Assembly: GCF_030687715.1 (NCBI RefSeq)
Contig: NZ_CP117445.1
Location: forward strand, 5,259,501-5,323,500
Origin: Pseudomonas sp. FP2196
GTDB taxonomy: Bacteria > Pseudomonadota > Gammaproteobacteria > Pseudomonadales > Pseudomonadaceae
Length of the DNA stretch: 64,000 nt
Direction: 5' to 3'
Shown piece after piece: positions 40,716 through 49,637 of the stretch. Within the stretch, counting starts at the first letter, position 1; every line of letters starts with the position of its first letter. Both the position numbers and the translations under genes were made by a program. The notes under the pieces were generated by a model. It was not told the DNA's origin. It searched no databases and was given only the letters and a program-made list of their open reading frames with translations.

Positions 40716-42029
40716 ATGCTCAGATGGTGCTCGCGTTCAATCTTCCTCCAAGTGGTTCTCGGACTGGTGCTCGGCATCGTCTGCGGGCTGACCCTTCCTG
40801 AATACTCGGCCCAGCTCAAACCGCTTGGCGACGGCTTCATCAAACTGATCAAGATGCTCATCGGTCTGATCGTGTTCTGCGTGGTGGTCAGCGGCATCAG
40901 TGGCGCGGGCGATCTGAAGAAGGTCGGGCGCATCGGCCTCAAATCCGTTATCTACTTTGAAGTGTTGACCACCATCGCCTTGGTGATCGGTCTGGTGTTC
41001 GCTTTCAGCACCGGCATCGGCAGCGGCGCCAATATCCATCTGGAGCAACTGTCCGCCGCCGACATGGGCGACCTCGCCGAACGCAGCCAGCACATGCACA
41101 CCACCACCCAGTTCCTGATGGACCTGATCCCCACGTCGGTAATCGGCGCGTTTGCCGACAACAACATTCTGCAAGTGCTGCTGTTCTCGGTGCTGTTTGG
41201 CAGTGCATTGAATCTGGTCGGCGAAGCCGCTTCCGGAATCTCGAGACTGATTAACGAACTGAGCCATGTGATCTTCCGGATCATGGGCATGATCGTGCGC
41301 CTGGCGCCGATCGGCGTGTTCGGCGCCATCGCCTTCACCACCAGCAAATATGGCCTCGATTCGCTGCAGCATCTGGGCAGTCTGGTTGGCCTGTTCTACC
41401 TGACCTGCATCGCCTTCGTCAGCGTGATTCTCGGAGTGGTGATGCGCGCCTCCGGCCTGCGCATGTGGCCACTGCTCAAATACCTGCGTGAAGAGTTGCT
41501 GATCGTCATGGGCACCGCTTCCTCTGACGCCGTGCTGCCACAGATCATGCGCAAACTGGAACACTTGGGGATCGGCAGCTCAACCGTCGGGCTGGTGATT
41601 CCCACCGGCTACTCGTTCAACCTCGACGGTTTCTCGATCTACCTGACCCTGGCCATCGTGTTCATCGCCAACGCCACCGGTACGCCACTGGCCATGACTG
41701 ATTTGCTGACAATTCTGCTGGTGTCGCTGATCACCTCCAAAGGCGCCCACGGGATTCCAGGTTCGGCGCTGGTGATTCTTGCGGCAACGCTGACCGCGAT
41801 CCCGGCGATTCCGGTGGTCGGCCTGGTGTTGGTGCTGGCGGTGGATTGGTTCATGGGCATCGGCCGCGCGCTGACCAACCTGATCGGCAATTGTGTCGCC
41901 ACCGTGGCCATCGCCCGTTGGGAAAAAGACATTGATGTACAGCGAGCCAACAAAGTACTCAGCGGCCAGCAGGGCTACACCTTTCAGCCGCGTAAAACAG
42001 CAACTCCGGCGCACCAGCAGGAGTTCTGA
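40716..42029 (+). CDS. DctA-like C4-dicarboxylate symporter (DAACS family)
   Basis: Protein of 437 residues with about eight membrane segments and the two re-entrant motifs of the DAACS family: MGTASSDAVLPQIMRKLEHLG (serine-rich HP1) and the conserved PTGYSFNLDG and TSKGAHGIPGSA regions. Closest in pattern to DctA, the Na+/H+-coupled uptake system for succinate, fumarate and malate. AGGA precedes the ATG. It is followed by two GntR/FCD regulator genes, which suggests an inducible, substrate-specific role rather than the housekeeping DctA. Confidence 0.88.
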   Translation: MLRWCSRSIFLQVVLGLVLGIVCGLTLPEYSAQLKPLGDGFIKLIKMLIGLIVFCVVVSGISGAGDLKKVGRIGLKSVIYFEVLTTIALVIGLVFAFSTGIGSGANIHLEQLSAADMGDLAERSQHMHTTTQFLMDLIPTSVIGAFADNNILQVLLFSVLFGSALNLVGEAASGISRLINELSHVIFRIMGMIVRLAPIGVFGAIAFTTSKYGLDSLQHLGSLVGLFYLTCIAFVSVILGVVMRASGLRMWPLLKYLREELLIVMGTASSDAVLPQIMRKLEHLGIGSSTVGLVIPTGYSFNLDGFSIYLTLAIVFIANATGTPLAMTDLLTILLVSLITSKGAHGIPGSALVILAATLTAIPAIPVVGLVLVLAVDWFMGIGRALTNLIGNCVATVAIARWEKDIDVQRANKVLSGQQGYTFQPRKTATPAHQQEF

Positions 42030-42037
42030 TTTAACCC

Positions 42038-42074
42038 CTGTAGGAGCTGCCGCAGGCTGCGATCTTTTGATCTT
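42038..42074. repeat. Single GATCGCAGCC-class repeat arm
   Basis: One arm only, CTGTAGGAGCTGCCGCAGGC followed by TGCGATCTTTTGATCTT, 9 bp after the dctA-like stop and upstream of the first FCD regulator. No inverted partner. Confidence 0.75.
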
Positions 42075-42115
42075 GAGTTTGCGGTTATCTCCCACAGGCA
42101 AATGGAGCAAGACCT

Positions 42116-42820
42116 TTGATAACCACATCTACCGTCGTCAACTCAGTCGTAGAAAAACTCAGGGCCGCACTGGCCCGTGGTCAGTGGCGCTCAGGCGACA
42201 TGCTGCCGGGTCAGCGCGAACTGGCCGAACAACTGGGCATCAGCCGCCCGAGCCTGCGCGAAGCGGTGATCGTTCTGGAAACCCTCGGCCTCGTACGCTC
42301 GATGCCGGGCAAAGGCGTGGTGGTGCTCGACGCACAGCTCAGCGACAGCCAAAGCCACGACAGTGCAGTGGCCAGCGCCAGTCTCGAAGACGTGCTGCAA
42401 CTGCGCTACACCCTTGAGCCGTTCATCGTCGGCCTGGTAGCCCAGTCGATCAGCAGCAAGGAGGTCGGTCAGTTGCGCCTGACGCTGATGGACATGCGCG
42501 AAGCCCTCGAGGCGGGTGACAGCGAAGCCGGGGTTAGCGCCTACATCGCGTTTCACGAAGAGCTGTTCACCCTGACGTCGAATCCGATCTTCCAGAGCGT
42601 GGTGCAGCAAACCAGCAACGCCCTTAAACAAAGCGCCGAGGTGCTGCGCAATTCCCCTGAGCATCTGGCCGAGCGGCTGGAGGAAAACGAAGCCGTGGTC
42701 CGCGCGATCCGCAGCAAGAACAGCGCCCAGGCCAGCGCCGAAATGCGCCGGCACATTTTGCGCGAAGGTCAGCGAATGGGGATCGAGCTGAACATTCCGG
42801 ATGACAACTTGAACAACTGA
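42116..42820 (+). CDS. GntR-family regulator, FCD (FadR) subfamily
   Basis: Protein of 234 residues. The winged helix covers about residues 5-70 (GDMLPGQRELAEQLGISRPSLREAVIVLETLGLV, the GntR signature), and the FCD ligand domain follows. TTG (42116) is the most plausible start because GGAG lies eight bases upstream and the first internal Met is inside the HTH. In the FCD domain the second metal-ligand region reads ENEAVVRAI where a His is common, so metal binding may differ. Likely controls the upstream transporter; the ligand would be an organic acid, by family analogy. Confidence 0.85.
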   Translation: MITTSTVVNSVVEKLRAALARGQWRSGDMLPGQRELAEQLGISRPSLREAVIVLETLGLVRSMPGKGVVVLDAQLSDSQSHDSAVASASLEDVLQLRYTLEPFIVGLVAQSISSKEVGQLRLTLMDMREALEAGDSEAGVSAYIAFHEELFTLTSNPIFQSVVQQTSNALKQSAEVLRNSPEHLAERLEENEAVVRAIRSKNSAQASAEMRRHILREGQRMGIELNIPDDNLNN

Positions 42821-42844
42821 ACCTCTTCACACAGGAGACCGGTC

Positions 42845-43555
42845 ATGAACAGTCTTGCCACGCCATCGCACGCTCGGGCGAGCGCAGCGCCCCTGCCCTT
42901 CTCCCGCCAGCGCGAGCCAGTAGATGATCTGTATCCACGGCTGCTCGATGCGATTCTGGAGCAGCGCATCGACCCGGCCAGCCGTTTGACCGAGGACAGC
43001 CTCAAGCAGATGTTTGCTGTCAGCCGCGCGGATGTTCGGCGGGTGCTGACGCAGCTGTCCCATGAGCACATCGTCGTGCTGCGCGCCAATCATCGACCAC
43101 GGATTGCGGCGCCGGACACGGAGCAGACGCGACAGGCGTTGCATGCCCGGCGGCTGACGGAAAACACCTTGGTGCGGTTGGCGTGCCAGCAACCACAGGC
43201 TGAAGATCTGAAACGGCTTCGAGCCTTGATCGAACGGGAACATCAGGCTGTGGAGCAGGATCGGCGCGGTGCGGCGATTCGGTTATCCGGGGAGTTTCAT
43301 CTGCAATTGGCGCAGATGGCGGGGAATGCACCGTTGGCGCATTTTCTCGGCAGTCTGGTGCCGCTCACGTCATTGGCGATTGCGCGGTGTGGCGGGACTA
43401 CGCACAGCTGTTGCGCATGGCAGGAGCATCTGGCTTTGGTTGAGGCGGTGGAGTGTGGGGATGTTACCAAAGCGGTGATTTTGATGAATCAACATCTGGA
43501 TCATTTGGAGGGCACCCTGCTGTATTCCGTCAACGAGCACTGCGCCGCCGGATAG
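42845..43555 (+). CDS. Second GntR-family FCD regulator
   Basis: Protein of 236 residues, 24 bp after the first regulator and so probably co-transcribed. The HTH (DLYPRLLDAILEQRIDPASRLTEDSLKQMFAVSRADVRRVL region, about residues 27-90) is less canonical than that of the preceding gene; the FCD domain keeps His ligands in GEFHLQLA, WQEHLALVEA and MNQHLDHLEG, with an unusual Cys pair HSCCAW before the second. Not a duplicate of its neighbour: the two share little obvious identity. Confidence 0.82.
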   Translation: MNSLATPSHARASAAPLPFSRQREPVDDLYPRLLDAILEQRIDPASRLTEDSLKQMFAVSRADVRRVLTQLSHEHIVVLRANHRPRIAAPDTEQTRQALHARRLTENTLVRLACQQPQAEDLKRLRALIEREHQAVEQDRRGAAIRLSGEFHLQLAQMAGNAPLAHFLGSLVPLTSLAIARCGGTTHSCCAWQEHLALVEAVECGDVTKAVILMNQHLDHLEGTLLYSVNEHCAAG

Positions 43556-43556
43556 A

Positions 43557-43585
43557 TCGCCATCGCGGGCAAGCCCGCGATAGCG
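43557..43585. repeat. Short hairpin between convergent genes
   Basis: CGCGGGC-AA-GCCCGCG palindrome (43564-43579) inside GATCGCCAT..ATAGCG, a REP-like fragment of the 'TCGCGGGCAAGCCCGC' type. It may serve both convergent genes as a 3' end. Confidence 0.55.
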
Positions 43586-43608
43586 TCATCGCTGATGACG
43601 AAAATATT

Positions 43609-44580
43609 TCAGGCTGCGGCCACCCTGGCAAACCCCGCCCGAATCTTTTCTTCCGGCAAGTCATCAGCAATAAACACAATCACACTTTCCCGCGCCTCAC
43701 CTTCGGCCCATTCGGTGTCCCAGTCGAAACCATAGAGTTTCAGCACACCCTGAAACACCAAGCGCCGATCTTCCCCGGCAATGTTCAGCACGCCTTTGTA
43801 ACGCAGCAATTGTTTGCCATGTTCTTCCAGCAACTCATTCATGAACTCGCTGAGCTGATCGATATCCAGGGGCTGCTCGGTGCGCAGCACGAGGCTGGAG
43901 ATGCGGTCGATCGACGGCGCCTTGCTGACCGGACGCAGACTCAGCCCACCGCCGAGATCGGCGTTGAGGTTGAAGCCGCGCACGTCGAGCAATTCAGCCA
44001 GATCGATGTTGCCGTGCTCGACCACACGGATCGGCGCACGACGGTTGATCCGCGTCAGGCGCTCACTCAATGCGGTGAACGCTGCTTCATCCACCAGATC
44101 AGTTTTGCTCACCAGCAAGCGGTCAGCGAAACCGATCTGTGCCTGAGCGATGGTCTGGGTCAAGTGCACATCCGCGTGAGCGGCATCGACCAAGGTGATG
44201 ATGCCGTCGAGCAGGTAACGCTCACGCAGTTCTTCATCGATGAAAAAGGTCTGCGCCACGGGCGCCGGATCAGCCAGACCGGTGCACTCGATCACCAGTC
44301 GGTCGAAAGCGATTTCGCCGCTGTCGAGGCGTTCGAGCAACAAGTACAGGGCTTTGGTCAGATCGGTGTGGATGGTGCAGCAGACACAGCCGTTGGCCAG
44401 GGTCATGACTTGCACCGGTTCGTCGCCAAGCAACTGAGTGTCGATGCCGGCGTCGCTGAATTCGTTTTCGATCACGGCGATTTTCAGGGCGTGCTCGGCT
44501 TTCAACAGGTGCCGCAACAAGGTGGTCTTGCCGGCGCCGAGGAAACCGCTGAGTACCGTGACAGGTATGGGAGAAGACAA
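43609..44580 (-). CDS. yjiA: CobW/YjiA-family GTP-binding metal chaperone
   Basis: G3E-family GTPase of 323 residues: Walker [11 protein letters not shown] at residues 11-20, the metal-binding CxCC motif in NGCVCCTI, switch/Walker [15 protein letters not shown] guanine motif and a C-terminal CobW_C domain. E. coli YjiA of the same size binds zinc and sits in the yjiY-yjiX-yjiA locus; the same three genes occur here on one strand, with a REPIN between ybdD and this gene. The client is unknown. Confidence 0.88.
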   Translation of the reverse strand: MSSPIPVTVLSGFLGAGKTTLLRHLLKAEHALKIAVIENEFSDAGIDTQLLGDEPVQVMTLANGCVCCTIHTDLTKALYLLLERLDSGEIAFDRLVIECTGLADPAPVAQTFFIDEELRERYLLDGIITLVDAAHADVHLTQTIAQAQIGFADRLLVSKTDLVDEAAFTALSERLTRINRRAPIRVVEHGNIDLAELLDVRGFNLNADLGGGLSLRPVSKAPSIDRISSLVLRTEQPLDIDQLSEFMNELLEEHGKQLLRYKGVLNIAGEDRRLVFQGVLKLYGFDWDTEWAEGEARESVIVFIADDLPEEKIRAGFARVAAA

Positions 44581-44614
44581 AACCCGATCTCCTTAAAAGG
44601 AACGCAAAAACAAA

Positions 44615-44704
44615 TGTGGGAGCGAGCCTGCTGGCGATGAGGGTGTGTCAGTCGAAATCGCTGTCGAATGACACTCCGCTATCGCTAGCAGGCTAGCTCC
44701 CACA
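44615..44704. repeat. REPIN-like pair inside the cstA-ybdD-yjiA cluster
   Basis: Inverted arms of 24 bp (44615-44638 and 44681-44704; TGTGGGAGCGAGCCTGCTGG) with two to three mismatches. It separates ybdD from yjiA and may limit read-through into yjiA. Confidence 0.85.
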
Positions 44705-44734
44705 GGGGGATTACAACAACCTCAGGCTGTCAGC

Positions 44735-44932
44735 TCAACAGCACTTCGGCCCACCCTTGCCACCGTAACGGGCCTCCTGACGTTCGCGGAAGAACATCTC
44801 GTAGCTCATCACCGGTTTGTCCGGGTGCTTGGTTTGCATATGCTCGACGTAGGTGTCGTAGTCGGGCATGCCGACCATCAGGCGCGCAGCCTGACCGAGG
44901 TATTTACCGAGGCGACTCAGGTCATTGAACAT
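44735..44932 (-). CDS. ybdD: YbdD/YjiX family small protein
   Basis: Protein of 65 residues ([37 protein letters not shown], with the family [17 protein letters not shown] and ending KCC). Always paired with CstA/BtsT transporters; in enteric bacteria small YbdD/YjiX-type proteins are needed for pyruvate transport. Starts 15 bp after the cstA stop. The quoted stretch is shown in two parts in the protein at residues 1-37 and about 41-65. Confidence 0.93.
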   Translation of the reverse strand: MFNDLSRLGKYLGQAARLMVGMPDYDTYVEHMQTKHPDKPVMSYEMFFRERQEARYGGKGGPKCC

Positions 44933-44947
44933 CGTGCAATCCTCTGG

Positions 44948-47014
44948 TTACGCATCCGGCAGGGCCTGGAATGGCGATTCTTTATCCGTACGCTCTTTTT
45001 TGCCCCAAGCGGCGATGCCGACTTTGAGCGCATAGAACAGGATGCTGAATACCACAAACAGGAACAGCGCCGTCAGCGTTGCGTTGGTGTAGGCGTTGAA
45101 GATCACGTGCTGCATCTGCTCGACGCTTTTCGCTGGCGCGAGCACCTGACCATTGGCCAGCGCATCGCTGTACTTCTTGGCCAGCGACAGGAAGCCGATC
45201 GCAGGGTTGGCGTCGAACAGCTTGATGAAGCCCGCAGTGGTGGTGCAGATCAGCAGCCAGGTGGCCGGCAGCAGGGTGACCCAGATGTAGCGCTGACGCT
45301 TCATTTTGATCAGGACCACGGTGCCGAGCATCAGCGCGATACCGGCCAGCATCTGGTTGGAGATACCAAACAGCGGCCACAGGGTGTTGATGCCGCCCAG
45401 TGGATCGACCACGCCCTGGTACAGCAACCAGCCCCACATTGCCACACAACCGGCGGTGGCGATCAGGTTGGCAGTCCACGATTCGGTACGTTTCAGCGCC
45501 GGTACGAAAGAGCCGAGCAGATCCTGGAGCATAAAACGCCCGGCACGAGTGCCGGCGTCTACAGCGGTGAGGATGAACAGCGCCTCGAACAGGATCGCGA
45601 AGTGGTACCAGAACGCCATGGTGTTTTCACCCGGCAGGACACTGTGCAGGATCTGCGCGATACCGACCGCCAGGGTCGGCGCACCACCGGCACGGGCCAG
45701 AATCGTGGTCTCGCCAATATCGTGCGCCACGGCTTGCAGCGCCTCAGGCGTGATCGCGAAGCCCCAACTGGTGACCACTTGCGCAACCGACACCACATCA
45801 CTGCCGACGACTGCTGCCGGGCTGTTCATGGCGAAGTACACGCCTGGCTCGATCACCGAAGCAGCGACCATCGCCATGATGGCGACGAACGATTCCATCA
45901 GCATGCCGCCGTAACCGATGTAACGGGCGTTGGTTTCGTTATCCAGCAACTTCGGCGTGGTGCCCGACGAGATCAGCGCGTGGAAACCGGAGACCGCACC
46001 GCAAGCGATGGTGATGAACAGGAACGGGAACAGACCGCCCTTCCACACCGGGCCAGTGCCGTCGACGAACTGGGTCAGCGCGGGCATTTTCAGCTCAGGC
46101 ATGGTCACCAGAATGCCGATCGCCAAAGCGACGATGGTACCGATCTTGAGGAAAGTGGAGAGGTAGTCACGCGGCGCCAGAATCAGCCACACCGGCAATG
46201 AAGCGGCCACAAAGCCGTAGCCAACCAACATCCAGGTAATCTGCACTCCGGTGAAGGTGAACGCCTTGGCCCACACCGGATCGGCGGCGATCTGCCCACC
46301 GAGCCAGATCGAACCCAGCAGCAGCAACACGCCGACCACAGAGATCTCACCAATGCGACCCGGACGGATGTAGCGCATGTAAATGCCCATGAACATCGCG
46401 ATCGGGATGGTCGCCATCACGGTGAAGATGCCCCATGGGCTCTCGGCCAGGGCTTTGACCACGATCAGCGCCAGCACCGCGAGGATGATGATCATGATCA
46501 GGAAGCAGCCGAACAGGGCGATGGTGCCGGGAATGCGGCCCATTTCTTCACGCACCATGTCGCCCAGGGAACGGCCATTGCGACGGGTCGACATGAACAG
46601 AACCATGAAGTCCTGCACCGCGCCCGCCAGCACCACACCGGCGATCAGCCAAAGCGTGCCGGGCAAGTAGCCCATTTGCGCCGCCAGAACCGGACCGACC
46701 AGAGGCCCCGCGCCAGCAATGGCCGCGAAGTGGTGACCGAAGAGAATATGTTTGTTGGTTGGAACGTAGTCCAGCCCATCGTTGTTGAGCACGGCGGGGG
46801 TGGCCCGACGCGGATCGAGTTGCATCACATTGTTAGCGATGAACAGGCTGTAGTAACGGTACGCAACCAGATAAATGGCCACGGCAGCGACCACAATCCA
46901 CAAGGCGTTGATCGCCTCGCCTCGGCGCAATGCCACTACGCCCAGGGCGCACGCTCCTACGATTGCCAGCACTAGCCAGGGTAAGTGGCGTAGCAGGCTA
47001 TTATTATTTTTCAT
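44948..47014 (-). CDS. cstA: CstA family pyruvate/peptide transporter
   Basis: Inner-membrane carrier of 688 residues with about 16-18 hydrophobic segments; family motifs include HFAAIAGAGPLVGPV and DAGTRAGRF. I chose the ATG at 47014 (MKNNNSLLRHLP); the upstream extension is not family-like. CstA/BtsT proteins take up pyruvate and possibly peptides on carbon starvation. AATAATAA abuts the start codon and a second A-rich repeat follows it, resembling Hfq/Crc targets. First gene of cstA-ybdD-(REPIN)-yjiA. Confidence 0.93.
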   Translation of the reverse strand: MKNNNSLLRHLPWLVLAIVGACALGVVALRRGEAINALWIVVAAVAIYLVAYRYYSLFIANNVMQLDPRRATPAVLNNDGLDYVPTNKHILFGHHFAAIAGAGPLVGPVLAAQMGYLPGTLWLIAGVVLAGAVQDFMVLFMSTRRNGRSLGDMVREEMGRIPGTIALFGCFLIMIIILAVLALIVVKALAESPWGIFTVMATIPIAMFMGIYMRYIRPGRIGEISVVGVLLLLGSIWLGGQIAADPVWAKAFTFTGVQITWMLVGYGFVAASLPVWLILAPRDYLSTFLKIGTIVALAIGILVTMPELKMPALTQFVDGTGPVWKGGLFPFLFITIACGAVSGFHALISSGTTPKLLDNETNARYIGYGGMLMESFVAIMAMVAASVIEPGVYFAMNSPAAVVGSDVVSVAQVVTSWGFAITPEALQAVAHDIGETTILARAGGAPTLAVGIAQILHSVLPGENTMAFWYHFAILFEALFILTAVDAGTRAGRFMLQDLLGSFVPALKRTESWTANLIATAGCVAMWGWLLYQGVVDPLGGINTLWPLFGISNQMLAGIALMLGTVVLIKMKRQRYIWVTLLPATWLLICTTTAGFIKLFDANPAIGFLSLAKKYSDALANGQVLAPAKSVEQMQHVIFNAYTNATLTALFLFVVFSILFYALKVGIAAWGKKERTDKESPFQALPDA

Positions 47015-47024
47015 TTTATTATTC
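47000..47024 (-). promoter_or_regulatory. A-rich AANAANAA motifs spanning the cstA start codon
   Basis: On the mRNA strand AAUAAUAA (47023-47016) directly precedes the AUG and AAAAAUAAUAAU (47011-47000) follows it. This is the CA motif form bound by Hfq with Crc in Pseudomonas catabolite repression. The Shine-Dalgarno is weak (GG AAU), so Hfq/Crc binding would cover the initiation site. Confidence 0.5.
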
Positions 47025-47173
47025 CAGCCAGGGTGGACAAGAAAGACAGCCACCCCGAGTTTAGCGCTTACGGCGACAAAGGCCATACCCCGACATTGGT
47101 CTAGACGCCTTAACGATTGGCCGCCCCCCGCTTTCGGGGTCTATAGTCAGCGAACCTTCTGGAGGATTACGCC

Positions 47174-47542
47174 ATGAGCGAGCACCCAGCCAATCGTCGT
47201 CGTTTCAAACGTATTGCGTTCGATGCCAAAACCGAGCTACGTCAAGGTGAATATATCTGGCCGGTGAAGCTGATCGACCTGTCGCTGAAGGGGCTGTTGA
47301 TCGAACGGCCGGAGCCTTGGCTGGGCGATCGGGAGAAGGATTTTTTCGTCGACATCCAACTGAGCGATGACGTCGATATCGAGATGGATGTGCATCTGGC
47401 CCATGAAGAAAATGGCCAGTTGGGCTTTGTCTGCCGGCATATCAGCCTGGAGTCGATCCAGCGCTTGCGGCGCTTGATCGAACTCAATCTGGCCGACGAA
47501 GCCGAACTGGAGCGCGAGTTGGCCGCCCTGATCGAAATCTAG
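47174..47542 (+). CDS. mapZ: PilZ-domain c-di-GMP receptor, MapZ-like
   Basis: Single-domain PilZ protein of 122 residues. Both c-di-GMP-binding motifs are intact: RxxxR in NRRRFKR (R9, R13) and D/NxSxxG as DLSLKG (D35, S37, G40). Length and position correspond to P. aeruginosa PA4608 (MapZ), which binds c-di-GMP and inhibits the chemotaxis methyltransferase CheR1. GGAGG lies before the ATG; a TATAGT -10-like box is at 47142-47147. Divergent from cstA. Confidence 0.9.
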   Translation: MSEHPANRRRFKRIAFDAKTELRQGEYIWPVKLIDLSLKGLLIERPEPWLGDREKDFFVDIQLSDDVDIEMDVHLAHEENGQLGFVCRHISLESIQRLRRLIELNLADEAELERELAALIEI

Positions 47543-47560
47543 AATCCACCACAGATCAAA

Positions 47561-47650
47561 TGTGGGAGTGAGCCTGCTCGCGATTGCGGTGTGTCATTCA
47601 ACATTTGCGTTGACTGGTTCACCGCTATCGCGAGCAGGCTCACTCCTACA
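47561..47650. repeat. REPIN-like inverted repeat pair
   Basis: Inverted arms TGTGGGAGTGAGCCTGCTCG (from 47561) and its partner ending 47650, between the convergent mapZ and radA genes. Same family as 20681-20771 and 25024-25114. Confidence 0.88.
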
Positions 47651-47662
47651 GGGGTCGGTGAT

Positions 47663-49030
47663 TTATTCGAAGAGCGCGTCGAGGGCCTGTTCCAGGCGGG
47701 TCACGGCGATGATCTGCAAGCCCGGCGGCGACTCTTTTGGCGCGTTGCCCTTGGGCACGATCGCCCGTTTGAATCCATGCTTGGCGGCTTCCTTCAATCG
47801 CTCCTGCCCGCTCGGCACCGGACGCACTTCGCCGGACAGACCCACTTCACCGAACACCAACAGGTCATGCGGCAATGGTCGATTGCGCAAGCTCGACATG
47901 ACAGCCGCCATCAGCGCCAGGTCAGACGCCGTTTCCAGCACCTTCACCCCGCCGACCACGTTAAGGAAGACGTCCTGATCATGGGTCGGAATGCCGCCGT
48001 GTCGATGCAGAACCGCCAGCAACATCGCCAATCGGTTCTGATCAAGACCCAGCGTCACCCGGCGCGGGTTGGCCAGATGACTGTCATCGACCAGCGCCTG
48101 CACTTCCACCAGCATCGGCCGAGTGCCCTCCCACGTCGCCATCACCACACTGCCCGGGACCTCTTCCTGAGCGCGGGTGAGAAAAATCGCCGATGGGTTT
48201 GAGACTTCTTTAAGTCCCTTGTCGGTCATGCCGAACACACCGAGTTCGTTGACCGCACCAAAACGGTTTTTCACCGCCCGCAGCAAACGCAAACGGCCAT
48301 CGGATTCACCTTCGAAATACAGCACGGTGTCGACCATGTGTTCCAGCACGCGCGGGCCGGCAAGCGCGCCTTCCTTGGTGACGTGGCCGACGAGGAAAAT
48401 CGCAGTGCCGCTTTGCTTGGCGTATCTCACCAGCAGCGCCGCACTTTCGCGCACCTGGGACACGCCGCCGGGCGCCGATTGCAGTTGCTCGGTGAAGATC
48501 GTCTGGATCGAGTCGATCACCATCACCTTGGGTTTTTCCTGACGAGCAGTGGCGATGATGGTTTCGATGCAGGTTTCGGTCATCACCCGCAGTTGATCCT
48601 GCGGTAAGCCGAGGCGACGGGCGCGCATGGCTACTTGCTGCTGGGATTCTTCGCCGGTGACGTACAGTGCCGGCATGCTCTTGGCGAGGTTGCAAAGGGT
48701 CTGCAACAGAATCGTTGACTTGCCGATCCCCGGATCACCACCAATCAGCACTACCGAGCCATCGACCAGCCCGCCACCGAGCACCCGGTCCAGTTCTCCG
48801 GAGGCAGTAGAAAACCGCGGAATTTCTTCGATGCTGACTTCGGCCAGCGTCTTGATCTGCGCCTGTTGCCCGGCCCAACCGGTGCGACCGGTGGGCGCCG
48901 TCGCGCCGCCGCTCTCGATCATGGTTTCGGTCAAGGTGTTCCAGGCACCGCACTCGCCACACTGGCCGGCCCACTTGGGAAAGGTTGCGCCGCACTCGGT
49001 GCAGCCGTACATGCGCTTGGCCTTGGCCAT
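47663..49030 (-). CDS. radA: DNA repair protein RadA
   Basis: RecA-like branch-migration helicase of 455 residues. N-terminal zinc finger CTECGATFPKWAGQCGEC, Walker A GDPGIGKST, the RadA-specific KNRFG motif (AVKNRFGAVNELG), and a C-terminal Lon-protease-like (catalytically inactive) domain. The start at 49030 (MAKAKRMYG) is the family start. Confidence 0.96.
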   Translation of the reverse strand: MAKAKRMYGCTECGATFPKWAGQCGECGAWNTLTETMIESGGATAPTGRTGWAGQQAQIKTLAEVSIEEIPRFSTASGELDRVLGGGLVDGSVVLIGGDPGIGKSTILLQTLCNLAKSMPALYVTGEESQQQVAMRARRLGLPQDQLRVMTETCIETIIATARQEKPKVMVIDSIQTIFTEQLQSAPGGVSQVRESAALLVRYAKQSGTAIFLVGHVTKEGALAGPRVLEHMVDTVLYFEGESDGRLRLLRAVKNRFGAVNELGVFGMTDKGLKEVSNPSAIFLTRAQEEVPGSVVMATWEGTRPMLVEVQALVDDSHLANPRRVTLGLDQNRLAMLLAVLHRHGGIPTHDQDVFLNVVGGVKVLETASDLALMAAVMSSLRNRPLPHDLLVFGEVGLSGEVRPVPSGQERLKEAAKHGFKRAIVPKGNAPKESPPGLQIIAVTRLEQALDALFE

Positions 49031-49075
49031 CAGAACCCCCGACAAAAACCGCGATGATAACGCACGCGCTGCCGA

Positions 49076-49621
49076 TCAGCGCGGCGCGGCGGTACGGATT
49101 TCCCCGCTGGCCAGACGTGCGGCGCTGTTACCCAGCGGATCTTCGGCATTCAGATCGGCGCCTTTGGCTTTCAGCGCGTCGAGCAATTCCTGACGCTTGA
49201 ACAATCCGGCGTACATGGCGGCCGTCTGACCGGCACCGTTACGTTGGTCGGGACTGCAATCGGTGGCCATCAAACGCCGGGCAATCTGCAATTCGCCTTT
49301 GAAAATCGCGCCCATCAGCGCCGTGTTGCCGCGTTGATCCTGAGCACAGGCATCCGCCCCGGCGGCGAGTAGCCTTTCAACCGCAGGCGCCTGGCCGTGA
49401 TACGCCGCCAGAATCAGCGCGGTGTAACCCTTGTCATCGCGGGTATCGAGGGAATATCCGGATTCGATAAAAGTATCGAGCATCGGCACATCACCCCGCC
49501 GGGCCGCGTCAAAATAATAGTCCTGCAGTTGCGCCTTGATGGCTTCAGGGTCCTGCTCGGGAGAAGCCGCCCACGCAGAAAACGACAGGCAACCGCAAAA
49601 CAATAAAAGACAAATACGCAT
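49076..49621 (-). CDS. ankB: Periplasmic ankyrin-repeat protein AnkB
   Basis: Protein of 181 residues with a signal peptide (LLLFCGCLSFSAWAAS) and about four ankyrin repeats (KGYTALILAAYHGQ, RGNTALMGAIFKG, AGQTAAMYAGLFKR, ending DLNAEDPLGNSAARL). Downstream of katB on the same strand, as in P. aeruginosa, where AnkB is reported to be needed for full KatB activity. AAAGGAGA is a good RBS. Separated from katB by a hairpin with T run. Confidence 0.9.
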   Translation of the reverse strand: MRICLLLFCGCLSFSAWAASPEQDPEAIKAQLQDYYFDAARRGDVPMLDTFIESGYSLDTRDDKGYTALILAAYHGQAPAVERLLAAGADACAQDQRGNTALMGAIFKGELQIARRLMATDCSPDQRNGAGQTAAMYAGLFKRQELLDALKAKGADLNAEDPLGNSAARLASGEIRTAAPR

Positions 49622-49637
49622 CAGCAGTCTCCTTTGG

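Noticed and set aside
42116..42820. First FCD regulator considered as a truncated gene lacking an ATG
   Set aside because: A TTG with good Shine-Dalgarno spacing gives a full-length GntR/FCD protein, so no truncation is needed.
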